Below, in pieces: positions 10,999 to 23,461 of a stretch of DNA of 64,000 bases. Each line of letters starts with the position of its first letter. Position 1 is the first letter of the stretch. This DNA is from Chamaecrista fasciculata (lineage: Eukaryota > Streptophyta > Magnoliopsida > Fabales > Fabaceae): the NCBI GenBank assembly GCA_003254925.1, contig QANZ01028197.1:4734-68733 (forward strand), given 5' to 3'. The translations under genes were made by a program, and so were the position numbers. The notes below the pieces were generated by a model. It was not told the DNA's origin and did no database searches. It saw only the letters and a list, made by a program, of their open reading frames with translations.

Positions 10999-12194
10999 TT
11001 GGAATTAATTAACTAAGAGAGTGGAAAAAGTAAATGGAGACCTCAATAGTTACTATTCCAACTAAAACTTGTTGGCAATTGTAGTGGTGGAAGTTTTTTA
11101 TTTTTTTGGTAATACTAGTGATGGAAGTTTTTCTTTATTTACTTATGAGATTATAGACACAGATCTCATTGCATTTAGAAAGTTATTGTGCTAAAATAAA
11201 TTTGATAATTTATCTATACTATTTAGCAAGTCAATTAAAAATTAAATCATTGATATTTTCATTTGATAAGTTTTGTCAAGAAATTAGAATATCTTACTTA
11301 AAAATTAATAAAAGAAATCTAATTTCTATTTCTTAATACCATTAAACCTATTCAGTAAAAATATTGGAATTAATCGACATCAATATTTTAACCTATCAAA
11401 ATCAATCATCTACTACTTGTATATGTAAAATAAGGCAATGGATCCTCTACCCTACTTTTATTTTTTTGAACCCGATCACTTGTATATGTAAAATAAATTG
11501 TATTCGTTTTAATTTGATAAATCAAGATTTTTTTTTAAAAAATTTAGAAAATAAAACTAAAACCTAACTTCAGGCTAAAAGTCTTTTAAAAATAATTTAT
11601 ATACTCAATTATTTTTATATTTTAGGCATCATTGACAATTTATTTATATTATGTTAATGCTGTTTTAAACAGATTAGTATTTTTTTTCCTAAAATCATAT
11701 ATCAAATCAAAAGATAACTGCATAGGAGATGTATAAATGTCAGAACTTTCAAGCATTGTCAAATACAGTGGTTACAACATTTTTGCACTAGAACTATGAT
11801 CCCCGCATGATTTACAGATGTGTAAAGAAAAAATAATTTTGTATCAGAACCTTCATATTATACACCAGTTGGCCTATATTGCTGCATTCATAGCTGAAAA
11901 GGGGGAAAATTTTCCTAAACTTGCTGCCACAACTAAAGCAGATTCCAAGGTAGGATCTGTAATAAAATCTAATAACAGAGAAACTGCTTCTGCTACATCT
12001 AAGAATCTAAGTTTCTCACCATTAAAAATACTTGTACTATACCTAAACCTATATCAGCTGCATCACTTGGAAGGATAATGGCTCCTTCCTTTTGGGATAA
12101 AGACTAAGGCCTCTACCAGAACTTTGGAGCGCGAAGTTGGCCCTTGCTCTCTGAAAATATACAACTAGACTGCTCCAAAAGCCCCAGAGTATTC
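10999..12194. other. Spacer between the duplicated units and 3' flank of copy B
   Basis: No gene is seen. 10999-11727 is AT-rich unique-looking sequence with a near-duplicate of GTGGTGGAAGTTTTT / GTGATGGAAGTTTTT at 11083-11135. From about 11728 the sequence matches the 3' flank of copy A and is probably 3' UTR of copy B. The short forward reading frames here are not supported. Confidence 0.5.
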
Positions 12195-15100
12195 TCACCG
12201 ATTGAATGAGGCGGCCGAGTTATCTTCGTACTGTCCTCTCCATGCATTGCCGCTATCTGTCCCACTACAAGCTTGATTGGAGATAGGAACATTACCTAAA
12301 TCGCCATCCAAGCTCATCTGCTGCACTTCAGCAGATGACAGTATCTTTATGCTCTGGACACAGCTTACAAATTCTCTGCAAGGAATCATGAGATGAACAG
12401 ATGAGGAAACATATCAGAATGGCTGAAGAAGTAGGCCGCTATAAAGCTAGGAGAAATGAAAATACTTACTCCCAAGGGTCATCACCAACAAGAAGAATGT
12501 CATTTTCATGATCTACATATACTAGTTTCCAGTCAGTCCTATAAGGATCTTCTAGTTGCCCTTCAATACCAAACATCCGTGCCAAGTCATGCCGAAGTTC
12601 ATCATATCCCTTGTAACGGGTGACATCGATGCACCTCCCAACAGAGCCACGCTTTTGCACCTGCACAATTTTTTTTAAGCCATTAAGCATTTAAATACCA
12701 GCCGGAGATTAAATTAAAACAGGAAATATATTTCCTAGAGGGTTATTTTCCAGGCGACACTGCATCAGGTCAGTGAAGCTAAAGTCAAAGCTGACTATTG
12801 TATAATTCACACAATCAGGAAAAGATACCAACTATAATGAGATAGTGAAACCTTAATAAGGGGATAGGCAGAAATTAGATAAGATGGTGGACGCTTAGTG
12901 TCTGACCCAATCAAATCTAAAGAATAAATGCATCCCTATGATGCTTGATGCCCCCTCCCCCATGCAGAGCATGACACCTCTTCTGTGAATCGCAACAGAA
13001 TTTCTAAATTTAAAAACATCTGCAGTTGTGAAAGAATGACAAACCTTAGTATATGTTCGCATTCGCTGAGTCTGGTTTGTCCACAGGCTATTATTCAAAA
13101 CCCCAGTTTCGTTGATGGCAACATCACTTGAGCAGCCGGGCTTAAAGGGCATGCTAGGCACACCAAATGACTGTGAGCTTATGGCAGCAGTTGACAGCTC
13201 AGTTTCAATGTCTCTTGGAGGACCACCAAAATTTGAGAGCAAACTTTGAAGATCTTTATGAGAGTCATACCCTCTAGAGAGCAAAGTATCAGGTGTCAGT
13301 CCATCAAGATTAGAGGCTAATGGCAGATTGTTCCTAGGATGCGATTGGACATCCCCATCCATGCAGAAGTTGGGAAGTGGGAAGTTTGTCTGCACACTGC
13401 AAGGATCAAGACAGTAAGATGTACCAGAAGAAGAAGCTTCCAGCTGATCAGTTATTGTCCCTTTATACTTCAACTGGTCAGGCCCTTTTAAGCCTGGCAA
13501 CTCCTGTTTAATCTGGATGTCAGGCTTACTCTGAAGCTCCTGTACCAGATTATTAGTGGGCTCAACTACCAAGCTACCCCCTAATGTAGCTGGTACTTGG
13601 TTTCTCTTTAGGAGGTTTGGTGGAGGCACCTGGCAATTATTAGTTGATGGTGAGGTTGAACATGATGGGGCATCTCCATCAGTGAGATTAGAAGGTGCTC
13701 TGGTAGTTGCCAGTGATTTAGGCGTGTTTTGGGGTTGGTTCAAAGGTAGCTGTTGTGACTGCATGAGAGGTGAAGTCGAAAAATTGTTGCTGTTGAGAAG
13801 CTTCTCTGTTGATATTGTATTGCTGCTAAGCTGTTGAGGTTGATGCTGAGACAAAGGCGGCAGCTGCATTTGTTGCTGGTTTTGTTGGTGAGCCTGCTGT
13901 TGCTGTAGCAGCTGAGGCTGCAAAAGCGAACTCGCAGGAGAAAGAAGTTGCTGCTGCTGCTGTTGCTGTTGCTGCTGCTGCAATTTCTGTAGCAGCTGTA
14001 ACTGCAGTTGTTGTTCAGATAGGTTCTGCTGTGGCAATTGCGTCAGTTGTGGCTGTTGTGGTGCCCTCTGTGACAGGCTTTGTTGCAATAGGTGCAACGA
14101 TGAATGTTGTTGTTGTTGCTGCTGCTGCTGCTGCCTCTGTAAGAGACTAGCTTGCTGGTCAATCTGTTGTTGAAATTGTGCATCTTGTGGTAAGGTTGTG
14201 AGCGGGAATGTGGTCTTATTAGCTGGTTGGATACTTTGCTGAAGAGGGATACTGCTTGACATTACTTGCTGCTGTTGTAGCTGAGAGTATGTTACCGGTT
14301 GCTGCGCACTCAGATTTGGAATGTGGCTGGAACTAACCATCCCATTATTTATAATGGCCTGTTGACACGACTGTTGTTGCAGCTGTGGCTGCTGTGCTCG
14401 CTGCTGATGCAATTGTGGCTGCTGTTGCTGCGAATGTGGCAAATTTTGCTCGGGAAGCTGCTGATGCTGTTGCTGCCTGGGCTGCTGGAGCTGGTTCATG
14501 GGTGTTTGCAACAATGATTGCAGCTGCTGCTGAGGCCATGATGATGGTTGGGCCTGTTGGAATTGGTTGACTTGGTTTGGTAAATTAGGTTTGTTAAATT
14601 GGAGATTTGGTGCAGTAAGGACAGGGGCTTGAAAACTTAATAATTTGGATGGATCATCAGTATTGGGGTTATTATGAAGGGAATTGGATGGAAGCATGGA
14701 TGGGAAAATTCCTGATTGAGAAGCAGAAAACTGGTTATTCTGCTGCATGCTCATCCACTGAACTAAACTTAAACCTGGAAAGATCGAACTTGAAGCATCC
14801 TTCATGCCAAAGTCATCTCCAAGCCAGGGCATAGCTCTCTTGAAAGCATTGTCCATGTCAAACTCATCATCTGCAAAAGAAATGTCAGGGTTCATCTGTC
14901 ACCAATTATTTATATACAACATCCAAAGCAATGATGGATTGAGAAGGATAGGGAATGCCATATAGGTTTTCTATGTGCTCCTTATGGGCTGAAGACGAGA
15001 CAAGAAATGAGAATATACTTTCGACATAGAAGCAACCAGATACCATTCTATAATGAAGAAATTGCTTATGAAGCAGGAGACAAGAACCAGAACTTGAATA

Positions 15101-18100
15101 TGAACCCTATAGAGCCACTATTCTTTCATTTGCCAAAGGGTAAATGAAAGTCCATTTTCTCTTCTAAGAGACCTAGCTACCTTGCTCTACTACAGATAAA
15201 TTATTGGATTTACGACTTAAATTCTAAATCATGCATCTTCTTGGAAGTAATCAAATATCTACTAGTCTACATGGAAAATACAGGGTTTTTACCTGGCATT
15301 CCTGGTTGCTTTGGAAACTTGGGCCTGAAAAAAGGAGGCGGGCAAATGTAGAAGGGAGTCACTACTGGTTCAATATCCCAAAGTGAAACTCTGCTTGGGC
15401 GATCACCAGCTGTTGATTCATCCCATCCAACCTATCAAGTATCAACGAATTAAAATTTGGCTGCCTTTATAAGTTAAAATTGCTAAATCAGAGGTTCAGC
15501 ATTTATACAGCAAAGCAAATAATATAGGGAACAGAAGCAGAGGATCAAGCACATTCAGATCGCAGGACATTGAACTTCAATGCAAGTTCTAAGGTCAACC
15601 ACCCAATTATAGGAATAAAGAACTTAAGGTAAATCATTGAACAGTCTAGAAACACTAAGCAGCAGAAAAGTACTCAAGCTATCAAATTTACTGAATTAGG
15701 AAATTGTGTTAAGTTATACATTTTCAATTGTCCATTTTATTTATTAAAACTATAGATCTATTTATCCAGAAAACATAATGGTTTTACAATACCTGAAGAT
15801 TGCGCCATTGTGAGTTTTTCCATCGCACAGGATCCAAGTCACTGATCCCTGTGATTGTTCCCATGTATCTGCGGACTCCTGACTCCTCTGTCTCAAACAT
15901 CATTCTAAACCTCATTCCAAGAGAAACTTGGGTGTACAGGGCTTTACTATACTTGGCCAACGGAATAACAAATTCAGAGGGGCTAGCCCTGTTAAATTAA
16001 CCAAGACTATGTAAGAGTCTGTCACACAATCTAAGGATGTGGTCTTATGTTATGATAATAAATGTGATGATGTGGTACCTTGGATTGTAAAAGATAGTAA
16101 ATGGGCTGTTATTTGCAGCAGCATGAGCCGCAGCAGCAAGAATGCCTATGTGCATGCTGTCACTGGATATGACCGATGAAGAGAGAGCAGGCTGCTGCCT
16201 ATTAGCACGCCTTATGCCCAAAAGAAGTTGCTGTTTTTCATCTCTAGAAACAACCAGAAAATTTGGCTCAGCAGCAGAGGGACAACATGTTTCTGAAATT
16301 TCTACATGAAAAAATTACTTCCTACCTTATAAAAAGAACAGAATCTCCAGCAAATAGTCTTTTTGTGCTGACAAAGACACTCCAACCAGTAGTCAGTAGG
16401 TGCCTCTTTGGTTGTCCTGTAATCAATGTATCACAATTTGAGTATTCTGACTATGAAAACTATAAATAACTTATAAACTTTAATTTATGAATAAGTATTG
16501 CATTGCTTCTAATAGAAGCATCTGATGTGAGCTGAGGTGGACATAGCTCCTTTTTTTGAAGCATCCATTTTTCATGGGTTTATGACATGTTTCGATCCAA
16601 CCAAATATGGTTGCAAGACTGACAAGATAATTTATGACTGAGTTTCCTAAAGATCCTAATGATCCATTAATGAGGATTTATTATCAATTATGATATATTG
16701 AATGAAGATGACAAAGGAAAATATGTAACAGTGAGAGTACCGCGATAAATATGTCTAAATGTCCATGTGTTGTCATGCAAATCTTTGGCAACAATCTCCT
16801 GTGCTGGAGGTTGCATTGAGAAATCCTATTATAAACATTTCAGGTTAGCATTAGGATACAAAAAATTCTCCCAGCTCTGGCCACAAAAAGGATTTCAAAG
16901 TTGTACGCACCAGAGGTGGAAATATTTTCTCTGCTGCTCTACGAGGTACAGAAAATCCACCATGAGTGCTTGTGTCACTGGCTGTAAGAGTTTTGCAGAA
17001 GAACTCAGTAGGTTGTCGGCTTTGCTTCAAACCCATGTCTGATGCCAGCAGTGCCTCCTTGTCATACTGAAGAACAGCCACATCAAATAAGATTTTATTT
17101 AATTCCTCATCATTGGTTAGGATAAGAACATGTGGGGAAAAGGGCATGAATACATATCAATAAATTATCAGAAAATCAGATTGAACAGCTGACCTACTTT
17201 GGTTACAGGTTGAAGGGTCATCTGTGCATAGACCTCATCAGTTTCCGGATCAGCCTGATCCAAGATACTTAAGATCATCAATATATCTTCAATAGAAGAA
17301 TTGTAAGGACCATTATATAAAATGCTTCAGAAAGGTTTCAATAATGCAGTATAGGGATAGTCAACTTACATGCAGTGCAACGTTGTGAAGCATGCAAATC
17401 AACTTGGATGGAAGGTTAGGGTAACTAGGTACAACATCAGCTTCCTTTTGCATGGACGCTGCAACCTTATAGTAGTGAAAATAATCTCCATCAGAATCAG
17501 ACACCAAAATGAAGAATAATCAGTATGATACTAAGCAAATCTAGACAAAAGAAACATACTTGCTCACTGTGTCCTTGAGGGAAGTAAACCACGAGACTCC
17601 CAACAGGAGGTAAAGAAACCAGGGGTCCAGCACATGCATGCCATAACTCTGAATTGATCGTCTTTCTTTCTCCTGTTATGAGAATAGACATGTTATTTCA
17701 TTGAATAGAAAAAGTGAAATAATAACTAATAAGCGAACTAAAAGTCACTTTCACAATCATTTTTTTCTCTTCAAAATGCTTTATTATGACTACAAGGTTA
17801 CAAACCATAAAGGAAAAATTTCAAACCACAGTTTCAAGGAGTAATACAAAATGCTTTCAGAGTTCAAGGGAACATAAAACTTGACATAAGGTATTGGTTT
17901 AGAAGTTCTAATCTGAGTGAAACAATGAAAAGAATTGTTTCAAAACCCTTGTTCCAGCATTAAAATGTGCAGACTGCAGATAATAATGCTTAAAAGTCAG
18001 GAACCTCAGCTGGAACAAGAAGTTGTTCCGTTGCCTTTAGAGTATAATATTAGCGTCAAGCACTTAAAAGATTTAACAACCTAAAACATCAGCATCTTGC

Positions 18101-19478
18101 AACAGAAAATATTATTACTATTTTTTGGCCCAATAGAATACAGAAAGGGAAAATAAATATGGGAGGGATAAAGCTTCATTCCACGCTTATTAACAGGATA
18201 AAGTCTAGAAGGATAGAGTTTCTTCAAAGTTCAAACATGCAGCAGGGCTTCAAAAGTTACTTATATCCCTACTATCAAGTTCATCATTAAAAATAAGACA
18301 GGTTCCAACAAATCTTTAAACCTCTTATTTCTAATGGGGAACTTGATAGTGAGCAAGAAAATATATATATATATATATTTAAAAAATGAACTTATTAAAA
18401 ACTGATGCGTCATCTAATAACTGATGAACCTAGTAATAACAATCTAAAAAATCTCAAGTTTTTCTCATCACAAATATTCCATAACAGGCAATATTTCATA
18501 CAGAAGAGTAGTCTAATAGCCTGGTAAGACATAAATGTATTGCCAGAATCAACAGAGACTGATATTGCATATTCATATATTTCTCTGATCCTTTCTATCC
18601 GCAGATTCACCTCTGAAAGTAATTTCACTCTGAAAAAGCTATAATTGGAAAAATGTAGACAATCATGACACAACAATCTACTACTACAGCTTCAACCAAG
18701 GGAGATCAGAAAATCTTAAACAAAATATTATACAATTATATTTGTTGCTCATTATTTTCCTTCTGACATTTGATTTGTTGAAAAAAGATTATCAGAAGAA
18801 CTCCTTTTACGAAAATGAAACCAAAAGCATAATTGAGCAACCTAGTTTTCCAGTAAACTTAAACCCACTTTACTCATCTTTATATCATAGTAACTTCCAG
18901 AATCAACGACGACCTTTCTTTACAAATAGTCAATTACAATTGTTACAAGTACATACACAAATTTCCAAATGTTTGCAAAATTATTCACAAACGGAAAAAC
19001 TAAGAGATTTGTGACTGAATTCAAGGGAGTGAAGACTTTAACAGAAGAAAAACGGAAAGAAACAAATGACATGATAATGAATTAATGATAAACTAATCCA
19101 CCATATCATATCTATTCAGTTCAGAAATATTATTAAAACAAAAACATTATCGGCTTTACAAATCAAGCCCAAAAATATCAAAGTCGGAGTCTAAGGACCC
19201 AATATTCAAGAGATAAATTTCCCAATCATCTCAAACTAGTGATAATTACTGGATCTACAATGCAATAAAACTAATCCGGAAATGTAAAACCATTCATTTT
19301 CCGTAAAAGCAATCGTCCTCTGAGCCACTGAGGGAGGATTTGTGTTTGAAGAATCAAAACTAACAGAACCAACAGGAAAGAGGAGAGCTAAAAAGCCTAA
19401 GACAATGAGCCAGTATAAGCTATTAGAAAACACACCTTCGCCAGAATTAGGCAAGTAACCATTTGGTAAAGCCTTCAT
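12195..19478 (-). CDS. ARF19: Auxin response factor, ARF19 clade, copy B (conserved)
   Basis: Same role and domain order as copy A. CDS exons by eye: 19436-19478, 17560-17672, 17370-17465, 17198-17254, 16911-17066, 16741-16825, 16326-16416, 16079-16243, 15793-15988, 15293-15431, 13045-14870, 12470-12660, 12195-12375. They give 1112 codons plus stop, close to Arabidopsis ARF19/ARF7 lengths. All exon lengths equal those of copy A except exon 11 (24 bases longer, in glutamine tracts). B3 keeps [15 protein letters not shown]; the ARF domain keeps RRYMGT; the middle region keeps FKRAMPWL and [12 protein letters not shown]1 (about 990-1090) keeps FGIEGQLED and the acidic [17 protein letters not shown] motif. 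The start is the ATG giving MKALPNG, as in ARF19 (MKAPSNG). Intron 1 (17673-19435) is much longer than in copy A. This copy is the better candidate for the ancestral function. Confidence 0.95.
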
Positions 19479-20180
19479 GATGATCAATAGATATGACGAC
19501 CTAAAACAAATTCAACACCTAAGCCTTCTACAGCGAGATTCAACCTTGTTCGCGAAGCTCTTCACCGAAAGACGATTCTCCAAAAACGACCACCGAGTCG
19601 AAGAATCCCCTCTAATTTCTGCCACAAAGTTGTCCAATAGCATCGGGAGGAATCAACAAAAACCCCCCAACCCTTTTTCCCAGAAAATGCTGTTAAGCAC
19701 CAAATTTGAGAGCTCAACACGAAGTCTCCACTTTCGGCAGTAGCAAGCTTGATAGGAAGTAAATTCCAAAAGAATGAAATTCTTCAGCTAGCATCAAAAC
19801 TCCAGAACCAGAACTATGCAGCTGAAATATCGGCATCAACGAATCATGTAAAAAACTGTTGATGCTCAAGAAGCCAAAATCTCACAAAACCACTTCAAAA
19901 GCTACCTCGACTGACAAAAGACAAGCAAACCGAAAAAACAAGAGGAAGAAAGAAAACGAAACCGACTTGGAAACTGAAGCACCCAGATGAACAGGATGAA
20001 GAAAATGAAGAAGAGAATCACCCTCCGGCCACCAAAAGATAGAGAGAATGGAAGAATCAGAGGTAGCAGAATAGTGTCGTCGGGATCAAAATTCTGAGAA
20101 AACTGACTTGTCGCCGGGAAACCAGAGGCTGAGCAAAAGCAAGACAGCTTTTCTTTTCTTTATGTGAACAAGCCGACATG

Positions 20181-20187
20181 AAATATA
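20181..20187 (-). promoter_or_regulatory. Possible TATA box of ARF19-like copy B
   Basis: Minus strand TATATTT followed by CATGTCGGCT, matching the motif at 8696-8702 before copy A. It lies about 700 bases upstream of the start codon. Support is conservation between the two copies only. Confidence 0.35.
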
Positions 20188-20409
20188 GACCCGAAGCAAT
20201 AAATCAGACAGGCATGGTTAAAAACTTAAAATAACTCATTAAAGAAGTAGGGTAGTATAAAAGCAAAAAAAAAAAAAAGCTAGCAGGTGATTATTAACGT
20301 TGTCTTTAATTAATTACAAGTCATAATGGTCTTTCATTACAGATTAATCCCTGTGATTGAGAATTTGGGCCCCAAATTCACCTCAGATTCCACTGAAATT
20401 CACACTTTG

Positions 20410-22063
20410 TTGGTGATGCTTTCCAGTTTCCACTGGGAAAATCTCTAGATCCTTCTCTCTATCCCTTCATGTCTTTAATATTACTACTAATTACTGGTAA
20501 TCCGTAATCCTTATTTTAAAATTTAATAAATAATTTCCTTAATGTATCCATATTTTTTTAGTGTGACAAAAAAAATCAGTTTAATAATGTATTGAATATA
20601 TTGATAGAGATAGCCTCTCAATTAGTTTTACTTTTAGATCAATTTAAGTGTGCTGTATAAAGAATTGAGCCCTTGAGATGACAACTTTATGTCTTTATCG
20701 ATGAAAATTATGTGAAAATAATTGTTTTAGAAAGTCTAAAATCCTTAAAAATGATAATTGGAAATACCAAGTTAATTATAAAATTATTTATTTATTACTT
20801 TTAAAAAAAGTTGGTGGCCAGGCGTGCATAGGATAGGAGTAGCCAAGCAGAATATAGAGAATAAATTAAAGAGCGCATTGACAAGAGGCTGTTGAATGAC
20901 AGAATTTACCTTTACTTTAAAAGTAAACAAATTTTGGAGATAAGGTACGTATAATACAATAATACATGAGCTTAAGTATAGTTAAAGCATAATTAAAATA
21001 TTAAAATAATTTGATTATTGTTTTTCTCTTTTCTTTAATTCTTCTTAAAATATTTCCTCTATCCCTTTCTTGAGGATTCTTTTCGGAGGTTTGGACCCAC
21101 AAAAACGAAAAAGCCATATGTGAAAACATGATCTGAATGATTTTCTAGGCCCAAACAGCAAAAGCTAGGTGTATTAGGATAAGCAAATACTTTTGATAAT
21201 AACTACTACAATTACTTCTCTAATTCGTGGGGTTTTTCTTCCCTCTCTGTGATTTTGTATTGAAAAGAAGATCAATTATTTTTGGCTTTTTGCTTCAAGA
21301 ATAAAGAGATCTTGTATCAATATATATTAGATTATTTATTCATTCCCCAACAAATAAAGTTGGATGTAATGTTCATGTGATTAATAATAAGTATTTGATT
21401 CTTGACCTGTCAAAAAGTATCCGAAAAGATAAAGAAAAGAGAATTTTATAAATACACGCTAGGACGACCACTAGCCGCAAAAGCAGGAGATCTTCACATG
21501 CTATACCTTTGCCTTCTTTTTGCTTCATATATCCTTGTTTTTTATTAATCCAATTATTAATTTCTATCTAACACATATTTAGATAAGGTCATAACCTCAT
21601 TTTGGCCCACAGATTATGGGGTAAGTTTTATTTTGGTTATAAAACCATTTTATGTTCTGTTTTAATTTTTAAATTTTTACATTTGTTTCATTTTGGTCCC
21701 CAAAATATAATTTCGTTAGGTTTTTGCCATTATTTATAAAGACAAGATAAAATTTTTTATATCTTTACTATAGTCTATAAGGCTTTCGAATAAACATTTG
21801 ACACCTAAAAATTTATGCATGACTAATCATAGTATAGAGAGAATATTAAACTCACTTTTTTGCATAATTAATCATAGAAGAGATAATGTAAAAAGTTTTT
21901 AATTAGATAAACCTTATAGCAACATATGAGAAATTTTGCCTAAGTTTTCTCCTATTTATAACTTAGACAATTAACATGAACTAATTTTCTTTCATATGTG
22001 CCTTAATAAATGAGTTGACAAATAGAAGGAAAATTTTCCACGAATAAGCAAAAGATAAGCAAA
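20410..22063. other. Upstream DNA of copy B; no gene seen
   Basis: It holds blocks shared with the upstream region of copy A (about 20810-21000 and 21085-21530). From 21600 it holds AT-rich sequence with a TTTTGGTCCCC motif that may be part of an old foldback element. No coding region is supported. Confidence 0.5.
21085..21530. promoter_or_regulatory. Distal upstream block conserved between ARF copies (B side)
   Basis: Partner of 10355-10790, about 1.6-2.1 kb before the copy B start. It contains TACACGCTAGGACGACC, CGCAAAAGCAGGAGATC and TTCACATG. Both copies also keep GTATTGAAAAGAAGATC. There is no reading frame. A regulatory role is possible but unproven. Confidence 0.4.
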
Positions 22064-22277
22064 TAGAGCAAGAATTAACAAGGTATGACAACAACTAATT
22101 GTTTTTTGTTTCCTCTTATTCCCTCTTCATTATTGTGCATGTTGAAACGAGAAGGAAATGCCACGGAAAACAAGGAACTTCATAAACTAAGATATATATG
22201 TGAATATATTTAATTTCAACTCTGTCACAGTACATATATAATTTAAAAAATGAATAAAATAAAAATATTAAACGAGA
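22064..22277 (+). repeat. Perfect 214-bp inverted repeat, left arm
   Basis: It is identical, base for base by my reading, to the reverse complement of 24652-24865 with no gap. The outer end starts TAGAGCAAGAATTAAC and the inner end finishes TTAAACGAGA. The 2374-bp spacer holds a nest of transposons. No clear target duplication is seen outside the arms (ATAAGCAAA versus CATTAGTTT), so a long-TIR transposon is only one option; an inverted duplication is another. Confidence 0.9.
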
Positions 22278-22563
22278 ACATGTACCATTGTTACTTAAAC
22301 AGGAAAGAAGGTCAATCCCAAAAGTCATCAATAAATGAGTTTATTTCCTTTCATTAATGCTTGCAATTAAAACTATTGTTATTTATGCGATAACATGTAC
22401 CATTGTTACCTGAACCACGAATAACAAGTATTATTGTTATCTTACCAGAAGCAATAATAGACTAATTAACCCACACTTTAATCAAATTTAATTGATCTAG
22501 TGGTCAGCTTACTAGATCACTTAAACAAGCATTGAGGTTCGAATCTCGCTTTATATATATGCA

Positions 22564-23461
22564 CAGGGGCGAAGCAAGAATTTTAAGTTAGGGGGGCCGG
22601 AATATTTTTTGGTCAAAATTTATTTTAGTCCCTAATACTTATCTAAAGTTCTATTTTGGTCCTTAATGTTTGGGTTTGAGATGAGAGAAATATGATCATA
22701 TTTAATAATTAGGCACCAATTATGAAACTTTTAGAAAATATCAAGGATAAAAAAAAGACAAAAAATTATTAAGGACCAACATAGAACTTTGGGAAAATAT
22801 TAGGGACCAAAGTAGAATTTTGACCTATTTTTTTCTCTATATATTATCAATATTATAAGATAAAATGTATAATTTGAAAAAGATATGTAAAGAAATAATA
22901 AGATTGAAGAGATAATAGTTTAAATTAATTAAAATATTAAATAATAAAAAGTGATGAATCATGCTTAGAATTGAATATTGATATAGTAAATTAATTTTTA
23001 TTATATTATTTAAGATATTATTCATATTTGTTATATTTTTTTATGTATGTTTTATTTAAAACTAATAAACTAAAACTTTTAGATTGATTTTTTTAAGAAA
23101 TAAGAAATATTATAATATATTTTTTAATTTTTTAAAATGATAGAAATAATAGCATACAGTTTTATTTTTTTTATATACATACATGACATAGATATATATA
23201 TATATATATTTTTATATAATTAACTGATCATTTTCGATTTATAAAGTTTAGATGAAGCCAAAAAATAAAAAGTAAAACATTTGCATATTATAAGAATCGA
23301 ACCCATGAATTTACACTAAGTAGAAATTTGGGAGGGGCTAGAGCCATGGCCACTTCATCGAAGCCTTTGTCAATTACATAATATGTATACTATATATATA
23401 TATATTAGGAAAAATTTAAGGGGAGGCATGGCCACCCCTAACTCCCCTCTATCCACCTCTG
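22564..23461. mobile_element. hAT-like non-autonomous transposon
   Basis: The left end reads CAGGGGCGAAGCAAG and the right end, reverse-complemented, reads CAGAGGTGGATAGAG. Both lead into a TTAGGGGGGCC / TTAGGGGTGGCC block. The flanking 8-mers are TATATGCA and TGTATGTA (6 of 8 equal), fitting an aged hAT target duplication. There is no transposase; the AT-rich minus-strand reading frame inside is low-complexity. It sits inside the SINE and itself contains a small foldback element. Confidence 0.65.
22611..22825. mobile_element. Foldback MITE (TTTGGTCC type) inside the hAT-like element
   Basis: Inverted ends of about 60 bases start GGTCAAAATTTATTTTAGTCCC at the left and end GGGACCAAAGTAGAATTTTGACC at the right. 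The 8-bp direct repeat TATTTTTT flanks it at 22603-22610 and 22826-22833. It belongs in style to a group of foldback elements in this window that all carry TTTGGTCC(C)-like ends. Confidence 0.75.

Larger units (their letters stand above)
11728..21575. repeat. Tandem segmental duplication, unit B
   Basis: Direct-repeat partner of about 1215-10870. It is slightly longer, mainly because intron 1 of the ARF gene is about 1.3 kb longer. Similarity is strongest in exons, good in many introns, and patchy upstream, with well-kept blocks at about 20280-20410, 20810-21000 and 21085-21530. The edges are estimates. Confidence 0.85.

Noticed and set aside
13556-14570. Forward reading frames rich in A, L and V opposite ARF exon 11
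   Set aside because: They are antisense readings of CAG/CAA glutamine codons (alanine/leucine/valine runs), not genes.
19479-19487. Three extra residues before MKALPNG in ARF copy B
   Set aside because: The codon there is TTG, and the ATG at 19478 matches the start used in copy A and in ARF19.
22480-22560. A functional tRNA gene (TAGTGGTCAGCT and GGTTCGAATCTC)
   Set aside because: Only A and B boxes are present without a cloverleaf; tail and target duplication show it is a SINE head.
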